This document shows positions 1 through 6,943 of a DNA stretch of 32,850 bases, piece by piece. The stretch is from Novosphingobium organovorum. Lineage in GTDB: Bacteria; Pseudomonadota; Alphaproteobacteria; Sphingomonadales; Sphingomonadaceae. The stretch is taken from positions 1-32,850 of the forward strand of contig NZ_JALHLF010000031.1 of assembly GCF_022832435.1 (NCBI RefSeq). Direction: 5' to 3'. Position 1 is the first letter of the stretch; each line of letters opens with the position of its first letter. The position numbers were made by a program, and so were the translations under genes. A model generated the notes under the pieces. It saw only the letters and a list, made by a program, of their open reading frames with translations, did not search any database and was not told the DNA's origin.

Positions 1-494
1 CGCAGCGCGAGGTCGAGCGGCGGCGGCACAGCGAGGCCCTGCGCGATCGCGCCCGCCCGCGCACCCCAGCGCTCCTCGACGCCAAATGGCAGACTGGGCA
101 CATCGGGCAGCGTCACGCCGCGCCTGGTCAGGGTCGAGAAGACCCCGTGCGCCAGACGGCGCGGACCGCCGCTCAGCAGCTCCAGCCCGGTCGCGATGAC
201 CGCGTGCGCGGGGGTTTCGAGCCGCAGGACCTGCGCCAGCATGATTTCGAGCACCGCGCGTGCCTTGGCGTCGTCGGCCAGCGGCTCGCGCGTCGCGCTG
301 TCGATCAGCGTATCAAGATCGCGCCGCCAGCGCAGCACTTCGCCCGCAATGGCGCGCGCGAGCGCCCGGTCGGGCTCGCCGCGCACGCGCGAAAGCGCAG
401 CGCCAGCGGCCTGATCCAGCGTTTCGCCGCGGCGCAGGACGGCATCGATGAGGTTGAGCGCGGCACGGCGCGCGGGAAGACCCGGAATATCCAT
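1..494 (-). CDS. rsmB: 16S rRNA (cytosine-5)-methyltransferase RsmB, 5' part (cut by window edge)
   Basis: The minus-strand frame opens with ATG at 494 and stays open to base 1, giving about 164 N-terminal residues (starts MDIPGLPARRAALNLIDAVL). This matches the NusB-like RNA-binding domain that opens RsmB/Sun proteins: the ARRAALNLIDAVLRRG helix, then [19 protein letters not shown] and the LEIMLAQVLRLE helix. The family methylates C5 of a cytosine in 16S rRNA (C967 in E. coli) using S-adenosylmethionine. The catalytic Rossmann domain lies beyond the window, so activity cannot be judged. The gene is divergent from the DUF1674 gene at 549 with only 54 bases between, so the promoters must be packed back to back. 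The fold assignment is firm; a NusB-fused paralogue is the only realistic alternative. Confidence 0.85.
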   Translation of the reverse strand, partial: MDIPGLPARRAALNLIDAVLRRGETLDQAAGAALSRVRGEPDRALARAIAGEVLRWRRDLDTLIDSATREPLADDAKARAVLEIMLAQVLRLETPAHAVIATGLELLSGGPRRLAHGVFSTLTRRGVTLPDVPSLPFGVEERWGARAGAIAQGLAVPPPLDLAL

Positions 495-548
495 CGGCGC
501 GCCTTACAGGCGATTGCCTTTTTCCGCCAGTCGGCGCAGAGAAAGCCG

Positions 549-731
549 ATGATCAAGCGTGCAACCACCCGTCCCGAAGGCTTCACCAAGCCCGCCCACT
601 GGACGAACGAGCCCGCGCCCGAACCGGCCGAGGCCCCGCTGTCCAAGCAGACCGGGCACGACGATCCCGATGGCCTGTCCCCCACCCGCTACGGCGACTG
701 GGTCAGCAAGGGCATCGCGGTCGACTTCTGA
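549..731 (+). CDS. DUF1674 / SDHAF4-like small protein
   Basis: A 60-residue protein starting MIKRATTRPEGFTKPAHW and ending RYGDWVSKGIAVDF. The C-terminal motif (P-T-R-Y-G-D-W-x-x-K-G-x-A-x-D-F at the very end) is the hallmark of DUF1674, the family of mitochondrial succinate dehydrogenase assembly factor 4. In mitochondria that factor binds the flavinylated SdhA subunit and aids complex II assembly; a similar bacterial role is inferred. The ATG at 549 is preceded by a purine-rich GAGAAAG about 6 bases upstream. The frame is open further upstream, but that part is antisense to rsmB and is not family-like. The gene is convergent with the efflux operon end at 763. Confidence 0.8.
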   Translation: MIKRATTRPEGFTKPAHWTNEPAPEPAEAPLSKQTGHDDPDGLSPTRYGDWVSKGIAVDF

Positions 732-762
732 CGCCCGGCCCGCGCTGCGGACCGAACCGACG

Positions 763-2256
763 TCAGCCTTCCGGCTTGTCCGGGGACGCGGCGCCCTGCG
801 CCGCGCCGACCGGCCCGCCTTCCTGCGCCGCCTTGGGCTGCTGCCAGCCGCCGCCCAGTTCGAGGAACACCGCGATCTGATCGTCGACCAGCGCGGCCTT
901 CGCCGCCGCGTGGCTCACTTGCGCGTTGGCGAGCGCGCTCTGCGCGCTGAGCAGCGAGAGAAAGTCACTACGGCCAAAGCGGAACAGCTTGCCCGCCTGC
1001 TCGGCCGAGAGCCCGGCACTGCCCGCCGCCTTGCCCAGCGCCTGCTCCTTCTCGCGATCGCGCGCGTAGGTTTCGAGCGCGGTCTCGGTGGTGCGCAGCG
1101 CCTCGAGCACGGTCGCGTCGAACGTGGCAAGATCGGACTTCACTTGCGCGTTAGCCTGGTCGATCCGGGCGTGGACCTGCCGGTTGAACGGCCAGCTCCA
1201 GCTCAGCAGCGGGCCGATCCCGAAGCCGAGCGCTTCCTCTTTGGGCAGGTTCTTGACCTGATTGAATCCCATGATGCCGCCCGCGATCGAGATCGAGGGA
1301 TAGAGATCGGCGGTCGCGACGCCAATGCGCGCGGTGTCTGCCGCAATCCGACGTTCGGCCTGGCGGATGTCGGGACGGCGGCGGATCAGCGCGGCGCCAT
1401 CGCCGATCGGCATGGGCTGCGAAAGCGTGGGCAGCGTGGCGCAGCTTTCGACATCGCGCGGATAATCCGCCGGCGGTTTCCCGCGCAAGGTGGCAAGCCG
1501 GTAGAGCGAGGCCTGACGGCGGGCGTAATAGCCCGGCAGGCTGGCCCGGCTGCCCTCCACCGCGGTGCGTGCGCGGCTGACGTCGAACGCGGTGCCGCGT
1601 CCGCCCTTCTGCAGCCGCATGGTCGCATCGAGCGTCTTTTGCTGGAGCGCGATGACCTTCTCGACGGTCGCGATCTGGTAGTTGGTCACGCAGACGTCGG
1701 CATAGGCCTTGGTCGTCGCCGCGACGACCGCAATGCGCACGGCGTCGCGCGCCGCCTCGACCGCTTCGTGATCGGCCAGGCTCGCCTCGATCGCGCGCTT
1801 GATCTTGCCATGCAGATCGAGCGGGTAGTCGAAATTCAGCCCCAGCTCGCCGGTCAGCACGCCGGGCAGATTGGTCCCGGCCGAGCGCAGCGAGTAATTG
1901 CGCTCCTGCGTCACCGCCGCACCGATCCCGGTGTTGAGCCCCTCGGCCCCGGCTTCCTCGCGCACCACGCCGCGTGACTTGAGGATGTTGGCTTCGGCCA
2001 CGCGCAAGTCGGCGTTGGCAGCGAGCGCTTCTTCGACCAGCGTGTCGAGCCGGGGATCGTTGTAGAGCTTCCACCAGTCGTCGGGCAGCGGCGCCTGCGC
2101 ATAGGCCGGGTCCTGGCCAGAGACGAAGGCCCCTTGCGCGCTCGGCGCGTTGGCCACGGCGTGTTCGGGCGGCGCGTAGTCGGGCCCGGCGGTGGCGCAA
2201 CCGGCGAGCGCCAGCCCCAGTGCGCCGAGCGCGACGAAGGAACGAAGCTGGCTCAC
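763..2256 (-). CDS. NodT-family RND/MFS-type outer-membrane efflux lipoprotein
   Basis: A 497-residue TolC-like outer-membrane channel. The start is GTG at 2256, which overlaps the TGA of the upstream adaptor gene as GTGA; the longer open frame upstream is antisense-like. The signal peptide MSQLRSFVALGALGLALAGC ends in a lipobox (LAGC), so Cys20 should be lipidated. CATAGPDYAPP follows, as is usual for NodT-type factors. The body shows the two long helical-hairpin repeats of the OEP family, including RPDIRQAERRIAADTARIGVA and the paired ALAAN/LRVAEANIL segments. It should form the trimeric outer-membrane exit duct for the adaptor and FUSC protein encoded just upstream. It is the last gene of the five-gene cassette. 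An acidic Gly/Ala/Pro-rich tail (GAAQGAASPDKPEG) closes the protein. Confidence 0.9.
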   Translation of the reverse strand: MSQLRSFVALGALGLALAGCATAGPDYAPPEHAVANAPSAQGAFVSGQDPAYAQAPLPDDWWKLYNDPRLDTLVEEALAANADLRVAEANILKSRGVVREEAGAEGLNTGIGAAVTQERNYSLRSAGTNLPGVLTGELGLNFDYPLDLHGKIKRAIEASLADHEAVEAARDAVRIAVVAATTKAYADVCVTNYQIATVEKVIALQQKTLDATMRLQKGGRGTAFDVSRARTAVEGSRASLPGYYARRQASLYRLATLRGKPPADYPRDVESCATLPTLSQPMPIGDGAALIRRRPDIRQAERRIAADTARIGVATADLYPSISIAGGIMGFNQVKNLPKEEALGFGIGPLLSWSWPFNRQVHARIDQANAQVKSDLATFDATVLEALRTTETALETYARDREKEQALGKAAGSAGLSAEQAGKLFRFGRSDFLSLLSAQSALANAQVSHAAAKAALVDDQIAVFLELGGGWQQPKAAQEGGPVGAAQGAASPDKPEG

Positions 2257-3215
2257 GAATGCGCCTCCACAGGCGTCGTCGGCTGGTCCTGGGGCGTGGG
2301 CTTTGGCGCAGGCGTGTGCCCAGGGGTGGGCGATACCGGGGCCCTGGTCGGCTCGATCGTCACCGTGGCGGTACGCCCCATGACCAGACGCACGCCCTTG
2401 GGCACGTCGACCAGCCGCACGCGCACCGGAATACGCTGGGGCAGACGCACCCACGAGAAGGTTGCCTGGACATCGGGCAGCAGGTTCTGCGCGTTGCCCC
2501 GCGAACTGTCGCTGATACCCGCCGAAATGCTCTCGACCCGGCCCTTGATGTCCTTGTCGCGCGGCTCGCCCATCAGGTGGACGGTGACCGGCGCGCCGAT
2601 GTGGATAAGCGGCAGCTTGGTTTCCTCGAAATAACCCTCGACCCTGAGCGAGCCGGTGTCGACCAGCGCCATCGCCTGGCTGCCCGCGGCAAGGTAGTCG
2701 CCCGGATGCAGGTCGAGGTTGGTCACCGTGCCGTCGACCGAGGCGTGGACCTGCGTGCGCTGGAGGTTGAGCAGCGCGGCGTCGAGCGCGCTCTTCGCCT
2801 CGGCCACGGCGGCGCGCGCGGTCTCCACCTTGGCAACGTTCTGTTCGTGAGTCTCGGTCGCCACCAGATCGCCCAGCGCGCGGTCGCGCGTCGCCTCGCG
2901 GCTGGCCTGTCCGAGCACCGCCTCGGCGCTCGCGACACTGGCCCGCGCGCGTTCGACCGCCAGCGTGTAGCGCGGCTTGTCGAGCACGAAGAGCAGGTCG
3001 CCCGCCTTGACCACCTGGTTGTCGTGCACCTCGACCGAGGTGACGAGGCCCGAGATATCCGGCGTCACGCGCACCACGTCCGCCCGCACCCGCCCGTCGC
3101 GGGTCCAGGGGCTGCGTTCATAGTGGTTCCACATCCACACCGCGATGGCGAGCGCGATGAGGACGATGACGAGTGTGGCCGCGCTGCGGCCGAGCATGGC
3201 AAGCGTGTTTTTCAT
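2253..3215 (-). CDS. HlyD/EmrA-type efflux periplasmic adaptor (AaeA-like)
   Basis: A 320-residue membrane-fusion protein. A single N-terminal membrane anchor covers residues 10-30 (AATLVIVLIALAIAVWMW). It is followed by a biotinyl-lipoyl half-motif (VTPDISGLVTSVEVHDNQVVKAGDLLFVLD, about residues 50-80), a helical hairpin rich in Ala/Glu/Arg (about 85-150), the second lipoyl half (VHASVDGTVTNLDLHPGDYL) and a beta-barrel region. The length and partners resemble AaeA of the p-hydroxybenzoate efflux pump. It starts at ATG 3215 inside the TGA of the DUF1656 gene (ATGA overlap). Oddly, the last 30 or so residues form a Pro/Thr-rich tail (TPGHTPAPKPTPQDQPTTP), unusual for the family. Substrate unknown. 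Confidence 0.9.
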   Translation of the reverse strand: MKNTLAMLGRSAATLVIVLIALAIAVWMWNHYERSPWTRDGRVRADVVRVTPDISGLVTSVEVHDNQVVKAGDLLFVLDKPRYTLAVERARASVASAEAVLGQASREATRDRALGDLVATETHEQNVAKVETARAAVAEAKSALDAALLNLQRTQVHASVDGTVTNLDLHPGDYLAAGSQAMALVDTGSLRVEGYFEETKLPLIHIGAPVTVHLMGEPRDKDIKGRVESISAGISDSSRGNAQNLLPDVQATFSWVRLPQRIPVRVRLVDVPKGVRLVMGRTATVTIEPTRAPVSPTPGHTPAPKPTPQDQPTTPVEAHS

Positions 3216-3427
3216 GGGGCGAAACCGAACTGGGGGGCAAGGAAGGCGATGGCGCCAAAGACGATGACGTAAAGCGCCAGATCGACCAGCGCCCGGTAAG
3301 CGACGAAACGATAGAATCCGGCGAAATCAGCAAGGCGCATGAGCACCACGGTGCAGATCGAGGCGATGACGCCCAGAATCAGCAAGGTCGGCACGAAAAT
3401 GCCGTTGAGCGACACTTCTCCGTTCAT
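3212..3427 (-). CDS. DUF1656 small membrane protein (AaeX-like)
   Basis: A 71-residue protein with two predicted membrane segments: about residues 11-31 (IFVPTLLILGVIASICTVVL) and 47-66 (VDLALYVIVFGAIAFLAPQF). The opening G-E-V-S-L-N-G-I-F-V-P and the pattern FAGFYRFVAYRALVDLALYVI are typical of DUF1656, which almost always sits between a FUSC protein and a HlyD adaptor, as here. The E. coli counterpart is AaeX, of unknown function. Start and stop overlap both neighbours by four bases (ATGA), so its expression is likely translationally coupled to the pump subunits. Confidence 0.88.
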   Translation of the reverse strand: MNGEVSLNGIFVPTLLILGVIASICTVVLMRLADFAGFYRFVAYRALVDLALYVIVFGAIAFLAPQFGFAP

Positions 3428-5538
3428 GGTTGACCTCCGGAAAGGGATGGCCCCGGTGCGGGCGGGACGAGCGCTGAGGCCGCGGCAAACGGCGCGGCAT
3501 CGGGAAACAGGTTGCGGCGCAGGGTTATCAGCGGCAGCACCGCACGGCGGCGCAGCGCCTGCTGGGCCACGCCGCAGAAGCGCTGGAGTGCGGCATCTAT
3601 GCGCGCCAGAAGCTCGGGATCGGCCGGGGAGCGCGCGTCGGGCTCGAGCCGGCGGTAATAGGCGCCGACCGCGCTCAGCACCTCGGTGACCGGAGGGTGC
3701 AGCTCGGCCGCGGTGTCAAGGCGCAGCTGGCGCAGTTCACCGATGGCAACGCCGGTGCGCAAATCGGTCAGCAGATCGTAGAGCGGTTCGCCCGGCGCCT
3801 TGCCCGTGGCCATCAGACGCGGGGTCAGCAACGCGAGGCGATCGAGCATCCGCGCGATCCATCCGCGCACGTCGGGCGCGCTCATGCGGTTGGCGCGCTC
3901 GGCAATGTCGAGCCAGCCCGCGCGCAGGGTGCGACGGATGGCGTGCTCGATACCGGCGGTCTGGAACAGGCGCACCAGCACCATCGAAAACAGCACCGCG
4001 GCAAGCTGGGCGACCTGGCCGTTGACGAAGCCGGCAAAGCTGGCCGGAACGCCGGGGGCAAGATCCGCACCAAAGGACTCCGAAACGATGAACGGACTGC
4101 CCAGCCCCAGCATCGCGGGCATCGCAAAGCCCGAAAAGCGCGGCACCGCCAGCATCGCGCCGAGCAACAGAAGACACGGCGCGAGGCTGATCGCCAGCTC
4201 GGGAAAGCCGCTCATCATCGGCAGGATTGCAAAGCCGTAGAGTGCACCCGCGACCGCCGCGATGAACGTTCCCTTGAAAAAGCCCAGCACGGGGGGCAGC
4301 GAATTGTCCATCGCCGAAAACAATGAGAGGAACACCCCGGCGAGCATCAGGAAGGTACCGCCGTCCGACCAGCCGGTCTCGATCCACACGACAGAGCCCA
4401 GCACGATGGTAATGAAGGCCCCAGCCGCGCCGCGAAGGGCGCCTGCGTAATCGCGGTGCAAAGGCCGCTCACCATCGCCTTCGAGCAGCGCGGGAACGCG
4501 CGGCGAAACCGGGCGACGATCGAGCGTACCGAGCTGGCGCACCAGCACGCGCGCGTTGATATGCGCATCGACCGCCTGCGCCAGCCGCGCCAGCAGGCTC
4601 ATGCGCAGCAGCGTCAACCAGTCGCTGTGCGGGCCGACTTCGGGCTCGAGCCCGGCGCAGCGCGCCTGGAGCGCAGCGCCGCTCGCCCCGGCCTCCTCGA
4701 GCGAAGCCGTTGCCAGCCTCTCCATCCAGCCGCGCATATCGGCCAGCAGCGCCGCGTCTTCGTCCGCAAGGCTGCCCTGCGCGCGCAGCGCGGCGATGCG
4801 ATCGGCGATCGCCGCGCCCAGCGGCAGAAGTTCCGACAGATTGTCCTGCAACGCGCGCACCACGCGCACGCGCGGTGCCGGGCGGCTGGTCTCGAACGGG
4901 AGATGAACCGAGAGCTGGTGCAACTCGGTAATGTCCTGCGCCAGGCGGCGGCGCTCGATCTCGACCTCGTGGCACGGTTCGACGTCGAGCGTGTCGCGGC
5001 TCCACGCCTCGGCATCGTGCACGATCGCATCGGCCCGCGCGAGCAGGAACGCGGACAGCGAATTGGGCAGCACCACCGCATGGACCAGCGCCGAGCACAG
5101 GATGCCGATGGCGATTTCCTGCGCGCGCAACGAAGCAATGAGAAAAATGTGCGTGGGCGCATCGACCGTGGGCCAAACGATCAGCCCGGCGGTGTAGCCC
5201 GCCAGCACGAACATGTAGGCGCGCGGGGTGCGATCGAGCAGCGAAACGAAGACGCACAGGCCCAGCCAGGTCGCCATCGCCAGGACCAGCAGTGGCGGGC
5301 TGTGCACCAGCGGCGGCACCAGCGCGACCGCAGCAACCGCGCCGACGAACGTACCGATAAGACGGAACAGCGCCTTGCTCACCACCGCGCCCGCCAGCGG
5401 GCCGGACACGATGTAGGCGGTGAGGAACGCCCAGTAGGGACGTTCGAGCCCGATCGAGAAGGCGATGTACAGCGCCAGCATGGCGCCCGCGTAGCACTTC
5501 AGGCTGAACAGCGCCGCATTGATGCCCCAGCGCGCCAT
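3424..5538 (-). CDS. FUSC-family inner-membrane transporter (fusaric acid resistance / AaeB-like)
   Basis: A 704-residue inner-membrane protein with the duplicated FUSC layout. A first cluster of about six membrane helices (residues 10-165, including PYWAFLTAYIVSGPLAGAVV) is followed by a cytoplasmic helical region rich in Arg/Ala/Leu (about 170-345), a second membrane cluster (about 360-515, including LPPVLGFFKGTFIAAVAGALYG) and a helical C-terminal soluble domain. The PYWA/LTAY segment matches the FUSC signature. The likely role is proton-driven extrusion of aromatic acids or related toxic compounds, working with the adaptor and outer-membrane protein encoded downstream. The ATG at 5538 shares its A with the marR stop (TGATG); a GTG one codon earlier (5541) is an alternative. 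Substrate is inferred only from family knowledge. Confidence 0.9.
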   Translation of the reverse strand: MARWGINAALFSLKCYAGAMLALYIAFSIGLERPYWAFLTAYIVSGPLAGAVVSKALFRLIGTFVGAVAAVALVPPLVHSPPLLVLAMATWLGLCVFVSLLDRTPRAYMFVLAGYTAGLIVWPTVDAPTHIFLIASLRAQEIAIGILCSALVHAVVLPNSLSAFLLARADAIVHDAEAWSRDTLDVEPCHEVEIERRRLAQDITELHQLSVHLPFETSRPAPRVRVVRALQDNLSELLPLGAAIADRIAALRAQGSLADEDAALLADMRGWMERLATASLEEAGASGAALQARCAGLEPEVGPHSDWLTLLRMSLLARLAQAVDAHINARVLVRQLGTLDRRPVSPRVPALLEGDGERPLHRDYAGALRGAAGAFITIVLGSVVWIETGWSDGGTFLMLAGVFLSLFSAMDNSLPPVLGFFKGTFIAAVAGALYGFAILPMMSGFPELAISLAPCLLLLGAMLAVPRFSGFAMPAMLGLGSPFIVSESFGADLAPGVPASFAGFVNGQVAQLAAVLFSMVLVRLFQTAGIEHAIRRTLRAGWLDIAERANRMSAPDVRGWIARMLDRLALLTPRLMATGKAPGEPLYDLLTDLRTGVAIGELRQLRLDTAAELHPPVTEVLSAVGAYYRRLEPDARSPADPELLARIDAALQRFCGVAQQALRRRAVLPLITLRRNLFPDAAPFAAASALVPPAPGPSLSGGQP

Positions 5539-5990
5539 CACGACCGGTTGCGCCTTTCCGCAATGCGCGCCGAGACCCGTTCAAGCACCCGCACGCTGGC
5601 TTCCAGATCCGCGTCGGGAATGTCGGCAAGGAGTTCGGCGCGCAGGTCCATCAACCGCCGGTCGATCTTGCGCGCGACGCGCGCGCCATCCTCGGTCAGA
5701 TGCAGCAGCTTGGCGCGCCCGTCCTCGGGATCGCCCTCGCGCCGCACCAGCCCGGCGCGTTCGAGGTGCTGGAGCGTGCGCACCAGCGAGGCTTCGGTAA
5801 TGCCGATCTCGCGCGCGAGATCCGACTGGCGCGCGCCCGGCCCCAGCCGTTCGAGGTGGAGCAGCGCGTAGCCGGTCGAATTCGAGATCTCGAGCGAGGC
5901 CAGAACCCGATCGGCCAGCTGCCGCCAGGTCCGCGCGAGCGAGATGACGTGCGCCGGCAAGGCGGCAATGAAGGTTTGGCGATTCGGCAT
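5538..5990 (-). CDS. MarR-family transcriptional regulator of the efflux operon
   Basis: A 150-residue winged-helix regulator. The recognition region ARQSDLAREIGITEASLVRTLQHLERAGLVRR (about residues 53-84) and the wing GDPEDGRAKLLHLTEDGARVA are characteristic of MarR proteins, flanked by N- and C-terminal dimerisation helices. It is the first gene of the efflux cassette and overlaps the FUSC start (TGATG). A perfect 18-bp palindrome lies 8 bases upstream of its ATG, the expected position for an autoregulatory operator. By family behaviour it probably represses the cassette until an aromatic ligand binds. The repressor role is inferred. Confidence 0.9.
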   Translation of the reverse strand: MPNRQTFIAALPAHVISLARTWRQLADRVLASLEISNSTGYALLHLERLGPGARQSDLAREIGITEASLVRTLQHLERAGLVRREGDPEDGRAKLLHLTEDGARVARKIDRRLMDLRAELLADIPDADLEASVRVLERVSARIAERRNRS

Positions 5991-5997
5991 GACTGCT

Positions 5998-6015
5998 TAG
6001 TTAGGCACCTAACTA
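5998..6015. promoter_or_regulatory. Perfect 18-bp palindrome, likely MarR operator
   Basis: TAGTTAGGCACCTAACTA is fully self-complementary as 8+2+8, directly upstream of marR. TAGTTAGG-type half-sites of this size suit a MarR dimer. Two promoter readings fit on the minus strand. TTGCAA (6037-6042), 17 bases, then AAAATA (6014-6019) would start transcription inside the palindrome. TTGTCG (6020-6025), 16 bases, then TAACTA (5998-6003) would give a nearly leaderless marR mRNA. In both cases a bound dimer would block initiation. Confidence 0.7.
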
Positions 6016-6023
6016 TTTTCGAC

Positions 6024-6037
6024 AACCGTGCACGGTT
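6024..6037. promoter_or_regulatory. Second perfect palindrome upstream of marR
   Basis: AACCGTGCACGGTT is a perfect 14-bp palindrome eight bases beyond the MarR-like operator, with a different half-site sequence. It lies in the spacer of the candidate TTGCAA/AAAATA promoter and could bind a second regulator. No protein can be assigned from sequence. Confidence 0.35.
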
Positions 6038-6136
6038 TGCAATTTAGGCGTTCATTGTACATCTTTTTGCAATCTATATGGAGACTATTGTTCACATGAT
6101 CCGCGCATTGGAAGGGACGCCCTCTAAGGCGCTGTA

Positions 6137-6333
6137 CGATCCGACCGCATCCGATCGAAATGGCACAGGCCTTTGTTTTAAAACATTTTCTAAACCTTCA
6201 GATTATTCTGCCCTACGGAAAAATGCTCTAGGGCGGCTTTCGATCCGACCGCATCGGATCGACCGCTCTAGACCTTTGTTTTAACGCATTTTCTGAACCG
6301 TCAGGAAATTCCACCTGACTGGAAAATGCTCTA
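6137..6333. repeat. Two diverged tandem copies of a ~95-bp intergenic repeat
   Basis: Copy 1 (6137-6230) and copy 2 (6241-6333) both begin CGATCCGACCGCATC, continue through CCTTTGTTTTAA..CATTTTCT.AACC.TCAG, and end in AAAATGCTCTA. In copy 2 the second half folds as nested arms: GCATTTTC pairs with GAAAATGC, and inside it GTCAGG pairs with CCTGAC. Copy 1 keeps the outer arms (CATTTTC / GAAAAATG) but has lost most of the inner stem. This resembles intergenic palindromic repeats common in alphaproteobacteria. Base composition here is clearly more AT-rich than the neighbouring genes. No gene is evident in 5991-6378. Confidence 0.65.
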
Positions 6334-6336
6334 AAA

Positions 6337-6377
6337 GCCTGACCCGAAAGGCGCCTTCAGGCACTTTTGGATCAGGC
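6337..6377 (-). terminator. Hairpin downstream of the L,D-transpeptidase; copy A of a dispersed repeat
   Basis: Immediately beyond the transpeptidase stop on the minus strand. Outer arms GCCTGA (6337-6342) and TCAGGC (6372-6377) enclose an inner hairpin of CCAAAAG pairing with CTTTCGG (one mismatch) and GCC pairing with GGC around a TGAA loop. On the minus strand the structure is followed by TTTT, so it can act as an intrinsic terminator. A close copy follows the HAD gene at 20359-20395. Confidence 0.55.
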
Positions 6378-6378
6378 T

Positions 6379-6873
6379 CTAAGGCAAGAGGATGATCAAC
6401 GTCCCGTCGGGGACCGCCTGCCACAGCGCCTCGACCTCTTCGTCCGACACCGCAATGCAGCCGTCGGTCCAGTCTCCCGGCACGCGCCCCACGGGCCAGG
6501 CGTTGGGCTGGCCGTGGATCATGATCATGCCGCCCGCCGAACGCCCTCGCCTTTGGGCGTAGGCCCGGTCGGCGGCGTCAGGGTAGGAGATGTGGAGCGA
6601 GAGGTGGTAACGCGAGTTGGGGTTTGCCCAGTCGATCGTGTAGCGCCCCTCGGGCGTGCGCTGGTCGCCTTCGAAGCGCTTGGGACCGAGCGGCTGCCCG
6701 CCCAGCTGGATACCGGTAATGACATGGACCCGCCGCGCGCCCTGCCACAGCTCCATCGTGCGCGCGCCCTTGAAGACGCGGATCATGTCGACCTCGGGCA
6801 GCGTCAGCGGCGCGGATGGCCGCGCGGGCCCCGCGGCCGCGACCAAAAGAAAAAGCGGGGCAAGCCGAAGCAT
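6379..6873 (-). CDS. L,D-transpeptidase (YkuD domain), exported
   Basis: A 164-residue protein. The ATG at 6873 is chosen because it begins a clear signal peptide (MLRLAPLFLLVAAAGPARPSA). The YkuD catalytic motif is intact: IHGQPNAW with His120, and DWTDGCIAVSDEEV with Cys139 as the expected nucleophile. The earlier region contains TPEGRYTIDWANPNSRYHLSL, typical of the fold. Such enzymes make 3-3 cross-links in peptidoglycan or attach proteins to it in the periplasm. Size and motif fit the short ErfK/YbiS/YcfS/YnhG-type or murein endopeptidase-like DpaA-type proteins, and sequence alone does not separate these. An ATG at 6921 is possible but puts an Arg-rich stretch before the signal peptide. 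The gene follows purA by 70 bases and could be co-transcribed. Confidence 0.85.
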   Translation of the reverse strand: MLRLAPLFLLVAAAGPARPSAPLTLPEVDMIRVFKGARTMELWQGARRVHVITGIQLGGQPLGPKRFEGDQRTPEGRYTIDWANPNSRYHLSLHISYPDAADRAYAQRRGRSAGGMIMIHGQPNAWPVGRVPGDWTDGCIAVSDEEVEALWQAVPDGTLIILLP

Positions 6874-6916
6874 GCCCCGCTTTCTAGCAGCAAACCGGCG
6901 CGGCGTCGCGACGCAA

Positions 6917-6942
6917 CGCATCCGGCCTGATGCGCGGATGCG
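6917..6942 (-). terminator. Stem-loop just after the purA stop
   Basis: CGCATCC (6917-6923) and GGATGCG (6936-6942) form a perfect 7-bp stem with a 12-base loop, starting one base past the purA stop. No T-run follows on the minus strand, so it may be a weak or attenuating terminator, or an mRNA 3'-end stabiliser, before the transpeptidase gene. Confidence 0.4.
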
Positions 6943-6943
6943 A

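Noticed and set aside
559..1977. Long plus-strand frame opposite the NodT gene
   Set aside because: Shadow of the lipoprotein gene; overlaps the DUF1674 gene and lacks any recognisable domain.
6078..6284. 68-codon plus-strand open frame in the repeat region (METIVHMIRALEG...)
   Set aside because: It runs into the repeat copies, has no ribosome-binding site and shows no protein-like composition.
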